Assembly: GCA_902801485.1 (NCBI GenBank)
Contig: CADCIP010000031.1
Location: 1-41,152, forward strand
DNA from: an uncultured Bacteroidales bacterium
GTDB taxonomy: Bacteria; Bacteroidota; Bacteroidia; Bacteroidales; Bacteroidaceae
Direction of reading: 5' to 3'
Length of the DNA stretch: 41,152 nt
Part shown: piece by piece, positions 30,752 to 39,491 of the stretch
Position numbering within the stretch: position 1 is the first letter of the stretch
Layout: each line of letters starts with the position of its first letter
Translations under genes and position numbers: made by a program
The notes under the pieces: model-generated
Seen by the model: only the letters and a program-made list of their open reading frames with translations
Databases searched by the model: none
What the model was told of the DNA's origin: nothing

Positions 30752-31876
30752 ATGAAAGGAGTTTTTAGAGTCTTTTTTGTTTCAGTTTGTTGTGTTTTGC
30801 TTTCATCGTGTGGCGGTTCGAAGAAGGACGAAAAGGCTCAGGTGAAATACGAGACACAGGTAATGAAACCCGAATCCCGTGTGTATAATCTGTATATACC
30901 TGCAACCTTGCACGGTATTACCGAGGTAGAGGTTTATCCGCGTGTTTCGGGCATCATACGCAAGGTGAACTTTACCGACGGAATCAAGGTTTCCCGTGGG
31001 CAGGTTCTGTTTGTTATTGATGAGACAGAGCATCAGCTGAATGTGATGAATGCCGAGGCGAACCTGGCTGCAGCCAAGGCACAGATGGAAACAACAAAGA
31101 TGCAGTACGAGTCGAACCAGCATCTGGCAGAGAAAAAGATTGTAAGTGAGAATGTGCTTCGTACTGCAGAAAATGTTTATGAGGCAGCTCAGGCCGCCGT
31201 AGAGCAGGCAAAGGCACAGTTGGCAATTGCAAAGACCAACTTGGGCTACTGCAAGGTAACGGCTCCCATCAATGGCATGATTAAGGAAAACGGCTTTAGA
31301 ATGGGAGAGGTTGCCGAGCCGTCGGATATGCTGTGTACTGTGAGCGACGACAGTCAGATACAGGCATGGTTCTCCTATACAGAGAGTCAGCTGTTGGAGT
31401 TGATAGACCGTTACGACCTGGTTTCGACATCGGAAGGTATGAAGGGACGTGACGGTCAGAAGGTGGGTGACCTGTTGCCTAAGCTCCAACTGCAGTTGCG
31501 TAACGGTCAGACATACAAGTATGAGGGTGTAATAACAGAGATTGGCGGTATTGTGGATCGCAAGACAGGTACGGTGATAGCCCGTGCCACATTTCCTAAC
31601 CCCGACGATGAATTACGTGCAGGACTGTCTGTTACGTTGGTATTCCCCACTAAGATGGACAATGTATTCCGTGTACCTATGAAGGCTGCCGTTCACTTGC
31701 AGAACCAGTTGCTGTTCTATCGTGTGAAAAAGGACGGTACGGCCGAGGGTGTTATCTGCGAGGCTATCCCCTCGAACAGCGGTAACCACTATTATGTAAA
31801 GAACGGCTTAAAGGCAGGCGACGAGATAGTGGTGAACGGTGCCCAAAAGCTGTCTAACGGAGCAAAAGTTCGTTGA
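30752..31876 (+). CDS. RND efflux periplasmic adaptor (MFP) lipoprotein
   Basis: This 374-residue protein has the lipobox LLSSC (Cys about 20). The barrel-sandwich/lipoyl half-motifs YPRVSGIIRKVNFTDGIKVSRGQVLFVID and GYCKVTAPINGMI flank a coiled-coil hairpin (about 95-160, with NLAAAKAQMETTKMQYES). The beta-barrel domain has FPNPDDELRAGLSVTLVFP. This is the AcrA/MexA layout: anchored in the inner membrane, it joins the pump to the outer-membrane channel. It is followed after 5 bases by the RND pump gene. First gene of a five-gene plus-strand unit. Confidence 0.95.
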   Translation: MKGVFRVFFVSVCCVLLSSCGGSKKDEKAQVKYETQVMKPESRVYNLYIPATLHGITEVEVYPRVSGIIRKVNFTDGIKVSRGQVLFVIDETEHQLNVMNAEANLAAAKAQMETTKMQYESNQHLAEKKIVSENVLRTAENVYEAAQAAVEQAKAQLAIAKTNLGYCKVTAPINGMIKENGFRMGEVAEPSDMLCTVSDDSQIQAWFSYTESQLLELIDRYDLVSTSEGMKGRDGQKVGDLLPKLQLQLRNGQTYKYEGVITEIGGIVDRKTGTVIARATFPNPDDELRAGLSVTLVFPTKMDNVFRVPMKAAVHLQNQLLFYRVKKDGTAEGVICEAIPSNSGNHYYVKNGLKAGDEIVVNGAQKLSNGAKVR

Positions 31877-31881
31877 ACATT

Positions 31882-34800
31882 ATGAAGAAGACGCATTTCT
31901 TTGTTAAGCACTGGGTGGCGGCTTTTGCCATCGCTGTGCTGACGATTGTTATCGGTGTGATAAGCTTGGAAACACTTCCTGTGGAACAATATCCGGATAT
32001 TGCGCCTCCCATGGTAACCATTCAGGCTACCTATAGTGGTGCCGATGCCCATGCCGTGATGGAATCGGTGGTGATGCCGCTGGAGGAGGTCATTAACGGT
32101 GTGGAGAATATGATCTATATGGATGCAACAGCTACTTCCAACGGTGAGGGCGAAATAGACATCTACTTTAAGCAGGGTACAAATCCCGATCAGGCTACGG
32201 TGAATGTTCAGAACCGCGTGAGTCAGGCATCGGGTGTATTGCCGGAAGATGTTATCAAGGCTGGTGTCACCGTAGAGAAGAACGTGAATGCCACGTTGAT
32301 GATTATGAGTCTTGAGAGCACCGACGAGAAGTTCGACCAGTCGTTCATCTCCAACTACCTTGATATCAATGTCATGCCGGCTATCAGTCGTATTGCCGGT
32401 GTGGGGCGTACGATGATTATGGGTGAGCAGTATGGTGTGCGCATCTGGCTGAAGCCCGACCTGATGGGTCTGTATGGTGTTACGCCCGAGGAGGTTGTCA
32501 ACTGTATCAACGAACAGAATCTGGTGGCGCCTATCGGCCGGTTGGAAAGTACCAAGGACAAGATAGACATTGAGTTCAATGGTCTGTTGGACGATATGAG
32601 CCAGTTCGAAGAGATCATTATACGAGCTTCCGAGAAAGGCGAGGTGCTCCGTCTGCATGATATAGCAGAGGTGGAACTGGGTGCAAGAGCATACGATTTC
32701 CGAACGAACATCAGCGGGAAACCTGGTGTGATGTTCTATGTGAAGCAGGCTCCAGGTGCCAATGCCACTAAGGTGAATGCTGAAATAAAGAAAGTGTTGG
32801 CCGATGTGGAAAAGCGACTGCCCGGAGGCTTGGAGTTCAAGTTGCTGGAGACCAGCGACGACTTCCTGTATGCCTCTATGTATAATGTGGTGGAGACGCT
32901 GATTGTCGCCATCATCCTGGTTGTTCTGGTGGTCTATTTCTTCTTGCAGGACATCAGGGCCACCATCATCCCGTCGGTTACCATTTTTGTATCGCTGATA
33001 GGAACCTTTGCTGTTGTCAAGGTGGCAGGCTTCTCGCTGAACCTGCTGACGCTTTTCGCTTTGGTACTTGCCATCGGTACGGTGGTGGATAATGCCATCG
33101 TGGTTGTAGAGGCCGTGATGACGAAACTGGAACAGGGTGCCACAAGCATGCGTCGTGCTGTCTCTGACGCCCTAAGCGAGGTAACAGCAGCCTGTATCTC
33201 TACCACGTTGGTTTTCATGGCGGTGTTCATTCCTGTTACGTTCATGTCTGGTACTTCAGGCACGTTCTTCAAGCAGTTCGGTATCACTATGGCATCATCC
33301 GTGGGAATATCTACGGTATTGGCCTTGACGCTCTGCCCGGCATTGTGTGTAATCCTGATGAGGCCCAACAATGGACCGGAGAACAAGAAAGGGCTTTCCC
33401 ATTACATGTGGGTGGCTTATTCTGCATCCTATAACGCCTTGTTGGGCAGATACATGAATACGGTTACGCGCTTTATCCGTAAGTCTGTCTTTGCATGGAT
33501 TCTGCTGATTGGTTTCTGTGTGCTGACGGGTCTTTTGATTATGCGCTCTAAGAGCGAGCTGGTGCCGCAGGAGGATCAGGGCTTCCTGCTTGTCAATGTG
33601 ATGCTGCCGCCCGGTACTTATCTGAACGAGACGGAAGCTACAACAGTTGAGTTGGAGGAGTATATCAAGTCGCTCGACGAGGTGGAGACGGTAGGTGCGC
33701 TGACGGGCTACTCCATGATGGAGGACGTTACGAGTACAAACTATGCCACCCTGATGGTACGACTCAAGAACTGGAGCGAACGCGCTTTCTTCAGCATTGC
33801 CGATATACAGAGCAGCATCTCGGAATGGGCTCGTGTAAACCTGCCGCAGGCTGATGTCACGGCATTCCAGATGCCGCAGATTCCTGGCTACGGTAACGGA
33901 TCGGATATCAGCTTTAGCCTGCAAGACCGTTCTCGAAGTGCCAACAAAAAGGACTTTGTGGCGATGGGTGAACAGTTCGTAAGGAAGCTTGCCGAGCGTC
34001 CCGAGACGGAGTTTGCCTCGTCAACCTATTCTACAGACTTCCCCAAATACAGGCTGGATGTCGATGAGATTGCCTGTAAGCGTATGGGTATATCGCCCAA
34101 GACGGTTTTGCACACCATAGGAACATTCCTGGCAGGAGACTATATCGGTTCATACGTGCAATATAATAATGTATATCGTGTAATGGTGCAGGCCGGCAAG
34201 GAATACCGAATGTCCGAGACGATTCTGAACAGTATCTTTGTCCCTGTAGGAGACCACATGGTGCCTGTGACACAGTTCGTGTCGATGAGGCTTGATACGG
34301 GTTCGGCAATGGACCTTCACTTCAACATGTTCCCCTCTTATCCTGTGAGCACCTATCCTGCACCCGGATATACCAGCGATGATGTGCGCAAAGCTGTTGA
34401 CGAGGTAATGCACGAGGTATTCCCCGAGACCTTCGGTTACGAGTATTCGGGTATGGCCCGCGAGGAAGCCGAAAATGCCAATTCGAACGAGACGTTTCTT
34501 ATCTATGCCATCTGCATGTTGCTTATCTACCTGATTATGGCTTGCCTTTACGACTCGCTGTTCATCCCATTTGCCGTTATGCTGTCCATACCCTTTGCCT
34601 TGTTCGGGGCCTATCTCTTTATCATCCCCATGGAGTCGATGGGTGTGGGAGCCAACGTATATGTGCAGACGGGTATCATTATGATGATAGGTTTAGTGGC
34701 AAAGACAGCTATCCTTATCACTGAGTTTGCTGTGCAGAAACGACACGAGGGTTTGAGCATACGCGATGCTGCCATAGGAGCCTGTAAGGATCGTCTCCGT

Positions 34801-35013
34801 CCCATTCTTATGACGGTGCTGACAATGATACTGGGTATGATTCCTTTGGCTGTCGGCAGTGGTGCCGGAGCCGTGGGTAACCGCTCGTTGGCGCTTGCCG
34901 TTATCGGTGGTATGACGGTGGGAACCATCGCCTTGCTGTTTGTCACTCCTGCCTTCTATATGGTATTCCAGAAAGTTCATGAGAAATTAACGCCGGATGA
35001 GAGTGAGGAATAA
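31882..35013 (+). CDS. RND-family (HAE1/AcrB-type) drug efflux pump
   Basis: This 1043-residue protein has twelve predicted helices and two large periplasmic loops. The N-terminus FFVKHWVAAFAIAVLTIVIGVISLETLPVEQYPDIAPP is classic. The proton-relay pair in helix 4 reads VVDNAIVVVEA (Asp about 403, Asn 404) where AcrB has Asp-Asp. The partner Lys in helix 10 is about 941 in GLVAKTAILITEF. It exports hydrophobic compounds using proton motive force. The TTG nine bases upstream overlaps the MFP stop; the ATG at 31882 is preferred. Substrate is unknown. Confidence 0.95.
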   Translation: MKKTHFFVKHWVAAFAIAVLTIVIGVISLETLPVEQYPDIAPPMVTIQATYSGADAHAVMESVVMPLEEVINGVENMIYMDATATSNGEGEIDIYFKQGTNPDQATVNVQNRVSQASGVLPEDVIKAGVTVEKNVNATLMIMSLESTDEKFDQSFISNYLDINVMPAISRIAGVGRTMIMGEQYGVRIWLKPDLMGLYGVTPEEVVNCINEQNLVAPIGRLESTKDKIDIEFNGLLDDMSQFEEIIIRASEKGEVLRLHDIAEVELGARAYDFRTNISGKPGVMFYVKQAPGANATKVNAEIKKVLADVEKRLPGGLEFKLLETSDDFLYASMYNVVETLIVAIILVVLVVYFFLQDIRATIIPSVTIFVSLIGTFAVVKVAGFSLNLLTLFALVLAIGTVVDNAIVVVEAVMTKLEQGATSMRRAVSDALSEVTAACISTTLVFMAVFIPVTFMSGTSGTFFKQFGITMASSVGISTVLALTLCPALCVILMRPNNGPENKKGLSHYMWVAYSASYNALLGRYMNTVTRFIRKSVFAWILLIGFCVLTGLLIMRSKSELVPQEDQGFLLVNVMLPPGTYLNETEATTVELEEYIKSLDEVETVGALTGYSMMEDVTSTNYATLMVRLKNWSERAFFSIADIQSSISEWARVNLPQADVTAFQMPQIPGYGNGSDISFSLQDRSRSANKKDFVAMGEQFVRKLAERPETEFASSTYSTDFPKYRLDVDEIACKRMGISPKTVLHTIGTFLAGDYIGSYVQYNNVYRVMVQAGKEYRMSETILNSIFVPVGDHMVPVTQFVSMRLDTGSAMDLHFNMFPSYPVSTYPAPGYTSDDVRKAVDEVMHEVFPETFGYEYSGMAREEAENANSNETFLIYAICMLLIYLIMACLYDSLFIPFAVMLSIPFALFGAYLFIIPMESMGVGANVYVQTGIIMMIGLVAKTAILITEFAVQKRHEGLSIRDAAIGACKDRLRPILMTVLTMILGMIPLAVGSGAGAVGNRSLALAVIGGMTVGTIALLFVTPAFYMVFQKVHEKLTPDESEE

Positions 35014-35015
35014 AC

Positions 35016-35053
35016 AGCCTCTCCCCTAACCCCTCCCCCGTGAGGGAGGGGAA
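35016..35053. repeat. C/T-G-rich palindromic element, copy 11
   Basis: CAGCCTCTCCCCTAACCCC followed by TCCCCCGTGAGGGAGGGGA. It lies just past the RND stop and could act as a partial terminator between pump and channel genes. Confidence 0.85.
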
Positions 35054-35059
35054 CTTGAA

Positions 35060-35187
35060 ACCCGCTAACCGCTAACCCATTTGTCAAGAGTCTGGGGTCA
35101 AGAGTCAAGAGCGATAACCCCTAACCCCTAACCGCTAACCGAAACTGTCAATGTTCAATGTTTAATGTTCAATGCTCAATGTTCAAT
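35060..35187. repeat. Tandem ctaaccc/g, gtcaaga and aatgttc tracts
   Basis: Three short tandem families follow one another. They are c(t)aacc(g/c) units (about 35060-35142), an agagtc/gtcaaga pair, and aatgttc units (35149-35187). The last overlap the annotated start of the OMF gene. Confidence 0.75.
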
Positions 35188-36558
35188 AAAATAAATTTCC
35201 CTCCCTACAAGGGAGGGGCAGGGAGGGTCCTCTTAGCCCTTGTGCTGCTGCTCTCCAGTTGCTCGCTATACCGAAAATACGGGGATACGCCAGAGGTCCC
35301 CTCCAATGTGATGGGCGATGTCTCGAATCAGGGCGATACTGCCAGCTTGGGGGCTGTTAGCTGGCGACAGTTGTTTACCGACCCCCAGTTACAGGACCTG
35401 ATAGAGAAGGCTTGGACAAACAATACTGATGTCAAGGCAGCTCAACTGTCTATCGAACAGGCTCAGAATGACTTGACGGTGGCGCGACTCGGGTATCTTC
35501 CCACCTTGTCGTTCGAACCTTCAGGCACGCTGAACCGCTTCAACGGTGTCGGTGTACACAGTTATGTCATCCCCGTGAAGGCTTCATGGCAGCTGAACAT
35601 CTTCGGACAGGTTACCAGCCGCAAACGACAGGCTAAGGCAAGAGCACAGCTGGCTGCCGACTACAGACAAGCTGTAATGGTAAACTTGGCTGCTAACATT
35701 GCCAGCGCATACTACACCCTTGTTATGTACGACCACGAACTGGATATCCTGCGGCAGACACTTGGCGTTTGGGAAGAGTCGCTTGAGTCTATGCGTACCC
35801 TTTACGAGGAAGGACTGTATCAAAGTCCTGCTGTTTACCGTATGGAGGCATCGTTGTCGGCTGTAAAGTCGGGGATTGTAGAGGTGGAGGAAGATATTGT
35901 TACCACCGAGGCTGTTCTTTGCCGTCTGCTCTCAGACGGACCTCACCATATCGCCCGTGCATCCTTCGGAGCCTTCAGTATGCCTGAGCAGATAAATGTG
36001 GGTATTCCTTTGCAACTGCTAAAGGCACGTCCCGATGTGCGCCAGGCAGTACGTAACATGGAGATTGCCTATTACGACACCCAGCAGGCCCGACAGAGTT
36101 TTTATCCCGATCTCAACATCAACGGTATCCTCGGGTGGAGCAACGGACAGGGAACCGTTAATCCTGCACAGTTCCTGGCAGAGGCCGCAGCATCACTTGC
36201 GCAGCCCCTCTTTAATCAAGGCAAGATTAGGGCTCGGTATAAGAATGCCCGGGCAGAACAGGAGAAGGTTCGCCTACAGTACGTGCAGACTTTGCTCAAT
36301 GCCGGCAACGAGGTGTACAGATACCTGCACGATTGCCAGAAGGCAGAAAAGAAAGCCGTTTACATTGCCGACTGTGTACGCGCCCTGAACGAGTCGTACC
36401 TTGGAACCCGTGAACTGATGAATTACGGTACTAACACCTATCTCGAAGTTCTCACAGCCCAAGAGGACCTCCTGAGTACCCAGATAACAGAGGTACAGAA
36501 CCGAAACGATGGCATACAAGCCCTTATCAATCTTTATACCGCTCTTGGCGGTTTTTAA
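35158..36558 (+). CDS. Outer-membrane efflux channel lipoprotein (OprM/TolC-type OMF)
   Basis: At most this is a 466-residue protein. The lipobox LLLSSC (Cys about 35) is followed by two OEP domains with long coiled-coil helices (WTNNTDVKAAQLSIEQAQNDLTVARLGYLPTLS, SLEQPLFNQGK-type SLAQPLFNQGKIRARY). LLKARPDVRQAVRNME is a family hallmark. It is the outer-membrane duct of the RND pump. Its N-terminus is odd. The first ten residues come from an aatgttc tandem tract, and the next ten (FPPYKGGAGR) from a palindromic element directly before the hydrophobic signal. ATG 35179 is another possible start; which is used is unclear. Confidence 0.9.
   Translation: MFNVQCSMFNKINFPPYKGGAGRVLLALVLLLSSCSLYRKYGDTPEVPSNVMGDVSNQGDTASLGAVSWRQLFTDPQLQDLIEKAWTNNTDVKAAQLSIEQAQNDLTVARLGYLPTLSFEPSGTLNRFNGVGVHSYVIPVKASWQLNIFGQVTSRKRQAKARAQLAADYRQAVMVNLAANIASAYYTLVMYDHELDILRQTLGVWEESLESMRTLYEEGLYQSPAVYRMEASLSAVKSGIVEVEEDIVTTEAVLCRLLSDGPHHIARASFGAFSMPEQINVGIPLQLLKARPDVRQAVRNMEIAYYDTQQARQSFYPDLNINGILGWSNGQGTVNPAQFLAEAAASLAQPLFNQGKIRARYKNARAEQEKVRLQYVQTLLNAGNEVYRYLHDCQKAEKKAVYIADCVRALNESYLGTRELMNYGTNTYLEVLTAQEDLLSTQITEVQNRNDGIQALINLYTALGGF
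35197..35229. repeat. C/T-G-rich palindromic element, copy 12 (inside OMF signal region)
   Basis: CCCTCCC-tacaa-GGGAGGGG plus a second GGGAGGG is read in frame between the start codon and the lipoprotein signal core. Confidence 0.8.
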
Positions 36559-36572
36559 CGACACGAGAGAAT

Positions 36573-37052
36573 ATGAGTTCCAAGAATATACCGGACAAAC
36601 TGGACGAGATTGACCTGCAGATACTGAGAATCCTGCAAAAGAATGCCAAGCTGACTACCAAGGAGTTAGCCGATGCGGTGAATCTTACTCCCACGCCTGT
36701 CTTCGAACGTCAGAAACGACTGGAGAAACAGGGCTTCATCAAGCGTTATGTGGCCGTCATCAATCCTGAGATGCTGAACCAGAGCCTGTTGGTTTTTTGC
36801 AAGGTGAAGCTCCAACAGATAAACCACGAGACAGCCGATGCCTTCACCCGTCGGATTATGCTTATCCCCGAGGTTACGGAGTGCTACAACACCTCGGGTG
36901 CCTATGACTACTTGTTAAAGGTTCGCGCACGGGATATGAGGCAGTACCAGGAATTTGTCCTTACCAAATTGGGCGAGATAGAGAATGTGGGTGCCATCGA
37001 GAGCACCTTCGTTATGAGCGAGGTGAAACAGAATTATGGTCTGAATTTCTGA
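36573..37052 (+). CDS. Lrp/AsnC-family transcriptional regulator
   Basis: This 159-residue protein has an N-terminal HTH (LDEIDLQILRILQKNAKLTTKELADAVNLTPTPVFERQKRLEKQGFI, about 8-55). A RAM/AsnC ligand-binding domain follows (about 70-150), with MLIPEVTECYNTSGAYDYLLKV. Members bind amino acids and form octamers on DNA. It starts 14 bases after the OMF stop, and the receptor gene follows 6 bases later, so it is embedded in the efflux-receptor operon. That suggests it controls this operon in response to a small metabolite; this is inference. Confidence 0.95.
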   Translation: MSSKNIPDKLDEIDLQILRILQKNAKLTTKELADAVNLTPTPVFERQKRLEKQGFIKRYVAVINPEMLNQSLLVFCKVKLQQINHETADAFTRRIMLIPEVTECYNTSGAYDYLLKVRARDMRQYQEFVLTKLGEIENVGAIESTFVMSEVKQNYGLNF

Positions 37053-37058
37053 AACCAC

Positions 37059-39212
37059 ATGAAACCTATCCACAAGAAACTTCTTTCCAGCCTGCTCTTT
37101 ATGATAGCCATAACCCTGCAGGCTCAGGAGCGAAAAGACACCACCCTGATGCGCGAGATAAGCATTAACGGACAGCGTCAGCGCATCAGCTACCGTTTGG
37201 ACCGTCAGCAGATAGATGCTTCGCAGGTGCTTACTGCCCAGGGCGGGACGGCGTTGGATGTGCTGCGTGCCGTCCCGGGTGTGGTGCTGGATGCCGAGGG
37301 CAGTCTTTCCTATCGCGGCAGTCAGAGCTTCTTGGTATATGTAGATGGGAAGATTTCTCCCCTTACGGGCACAGAAGCCTTGCAGATGATAGGCGCCGCC
37401 AACATCGGTGATATCGAGATTCTTACCACTCCCTCTGCCAAGTACAAGACAGATGGTGATGTGGGCATCATCAATATCGTAACCCGTAGGGCAGAGACGG
37501 AGGGATGGGATGTGTCCGTCAACGGTATGGCCTCTACCTGGGCGACTCTTTCCCTCGACGCCAAGATTAATTACCGCATGGGCCACCATAATATATATGT
37601 CGGGGGCCAGGGTTCGGATATCCATAACAAAAGTCAGTTCCAGCAGGAGAAGTTTACCACAGCAGGCGGAGCATCCGCCCGTTCCTTTGCCGACGGAACA
37701 CGCTTCCGTAACTTCCGCACCTATATAGGCCAGGGCGGTTACGAGTTCAATACAGGATGGCACCGTTTGGCTATCGACCTGCAAGGCGGTCGTACCATCA
37801 ATCCCCGGGGAGGCGATATGTTGTACGAAACAGAGCTCAACCCGAACCTCTCCCTGGGGGAGGTGATGGACAGCCATGACCGGTACAAACTGACTAAATA
37901 CCTCTTCCAGACATCGGTCGATTATATCTGGAAACTAAATGAACGGGGCGATGAGATAAGCCTTTCTAACCGCCTGCGGTACGACCGCTTCTCGGAAGAA
38001 TATACCGAGAGCAATATGTTCAATCTGGCAGGTGAACGGATGGAAGGAACGCGCGGTTACGAAACCGAGCATCATTGGGATTGCGACGGCGCTCTTTCCT
38101 ATAAGCTGCACTACCGTCCTCAGGGAATACTCGAACTGGGCTCCCAATACACCACATATAGCGAGGAAGGCGACTACCGTATTTGTTATTGGAATCTTCC
38201 TGCCCAGCAGTTCGTGTGGCAGGACGACCTCTATGCACCTTTCTATTACAGGCGTCAGGTTATCTGTGGCTATGCTCAGGTGAACGACCGCATCGGTCCC
38301 CTCCAGTTCGATGCCGGACTGCGTGTCGACCACCTCATAGACGATATGGATCTGCCTACCATCACCAGCCGGCATAAGAGATACACCGAGCTTTACCCTT
38401 CGGCCCATCTGGCCTATAACACCACAAAGGCCGGCACATTCACTTTGGGCTATTCACGCAGGACCAACCGACCGGGCATCTGGAAACTGGAGCCTTATAT
38501 CACCTACGAGGATTATCATACCCGTATTATCGGTAATCCCGACTTGGAGTCGGAATATATCCATTCGCTGGAACTCTCGTGGCGTAAGACCTTCGGTAAT
38601 ACACAGGTAACGGCAACGGCCTATGTCCGTCGTAGGACAGGTGTGGTGGATTATGTGCGAAGGGCCTACGATGTGGGGGTAACGCTCGACAGTATTGTCA
38701 ATGCCGGAAACGGATGGCGCAAAGGATTGGAAGTGCAGGTTACAACCAAGCCCGCCCCTTGGTGGCAACTCACGGCCAACGGCGACCTTTCCTTCCATAA
38801 CTTCCGTGCCACCTACGAGGGCTGTATCAGTCAGCATAGCACCACCGGTACTGTAGGGTGGATCAACAATTTCCGTCTGGCCAAGAATACCGCATTGCAG
38901 TTCGACGGGCACTTCGTCAGCGGGCACCACCTGACACAAGGATGGGAGAAGGCCTATGTCTATTTTGATTTGGCAGCCCGTCAGACTTTGCTACAGGGCA
39001 AACTGCAGCTGGGCTTGGTGGCACACGATGTCTTCCATACGGCCCGTTATCATAGCCTGCGCACCCAAACTTTCCTGAGCAGCGAGACGTGGGTGCGTCC
39101 CACTTATCCCAATATTGTCTTCAGCATCTCCTACCACTTCCGCCAGCCAACAGCTAAGGCCAAGTCAGGTGCCCTGAGCAATGAAGCCGAATTCGTAGGA
39201 AAAGACTTTTAG
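37059..39212 (+). CDS. Outer-membrane beta-barrel / TonB-dependent-receptor-like protein
   Basis: This 717-residue protein has a signal peptide (1-22, ending LQAQ). A plug-like domain (about 50-150) follows, with ALDVLRAVPGVVLDAEGSLSYRGSQSFLVYVDGK and IGDIEILTTPSAKYKTDGDVGIINIVTRR. The remaining 560 residues are amphipathic strands of a large barrel (OMP_b-brl_3 type). A clear TonB box is not evident, and the usual N-terminal carboxypeptidase-regulatory domain is missing. It could import a ligand or serve as a receptor. Placement behind an RND pump and an Lrp regulator suggests linked uptake and efflux of one compound class. Confidence 0.85.
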   Translation: MKPIHKKLLSSLLFMIAITLQAQERKDTTLMREISINGQRQRISYRLDRQQIDASQVLTAQGGTALDVLRAVPGVVLDAEGSLSYRGSQSFLVYVDGKISPLTGTEALQMIGAANIGDIEILTTPSAKYKTDGDVGIINIVTRRAETEGWDVSVNGMASTWATLSLDAKINYRMGHHNIYVGGQGSDIHNKSQFQQEKFTTAGGASARSFADGTRFRNFRTYIGQGGYEFNTGWHRLAIDLQGGRTINPRGGDMLYETELNPNLSLGEVMDSHDRYKLTKYLFQTSVDYIWKLNERGDEISLSNRLRYDRFSEEYTESNMFNLAGERMEGTRGYETEHHWDCDGALSYKLHYRPQGILELGSQYTTYSEEGDYRICYWNLPAQQFVWQDDLYAPFYYRRQVICGYAQVNDRIGPLQFDAGLRVDHLIDDMDLPTITSRHKRYTELYPSAHLAYNTTKAGTFTLGYSRRTNRPGIWKLEPYITYEDYHTRIIGNPDLESEYIHSLELSWRKTFGNTQVTATAYVRRRTGVVDYVRRAYDVGVTLDSIVNAGNGWRKGLEVQVTTKPAPWWQLTANGDLSFHNFRATYEGCISQHSTTGTVGWINNFRLAKNTALQFDGHFVSGHHLTQGWEKAYVYFDLAARQTLLQGKLQLGLVAHDVFHTARYHSLRTQTFLSSETWVRPTYPNIVFSISYHFRQPTAKAKSGALSNEAEFVGKDF

Positions 39213-39218
39213 ATTGAC

Positions 39219-39259
39219 GGTTTACTGTTTACTGTTTACAGTTTACAGTTTACCGTTTA
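39219..39259. repeat. Tandem gtttact/gtttaca tract
   Basis: Five to six gttta-c/t-n heptamers lie directly after the receptor stop. Confidence 0.8.
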
Positions 39260-39332
39260 AGCCTATCCCCAACCCCGGTCTCCGAATTGAGAACTCCCTC
39301 AGCCCTCAGACTTCAGCCCTTTTTAACCACGG

Positions 39333-39491
39333 ATGACACGGATAGAACGGATTAATCCTTTCAACCGCTTTGCGCAGGACACAGCAAAAGGTATCGGAGT
39401 AGGGTTCTGCTTCTTTGTTTGCGTGGTATCGATAATGATGCTGTCAGGCTTGTATCGCATCAGCAGCATTGGCACGGTCGTTAATAGTTAA
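39333..39491 (+). CDS. Possible 52-residue membrane peptide or gene remnant
   Basis: An open frame encodes MTRIERINPFNRFAQDTAKG, then a strongly hydrophobic stretch (IGVGFCFFVCVVSIIMLSGLY, about 21-41), and a short tail. Its ATG lies within an acggatgacacggat-type repetitive segment, no -7 element is seen before it, and its end overlaps the stop of the minus-strand gene by four bases. It may be a true small membrane protein or the leftover of a larger transporter gene. Confidence 0.3.
   Translation: MTRIERINPFNRFAQDTAKGIGVGFCFFVCVVSIMMLSGLYRISSIGTVVNS

Noticed and set aside
37059-39212. SusC-type naming for the barrel protein
   Set aside because: It lacks the length (about 1000 residues), the N-terminal carboxypeptidase-regulatory domain and an adjacent SusD gene. 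A smaller outer-membrane barrel/receptor fits better.
39360-39480. Transposase remnant in the gap after the receptor gene
   Set aside because: Translation in all phases gives no transposase motif. Only the hydrophobic 52-codon frame stands out, reported with low confidence.
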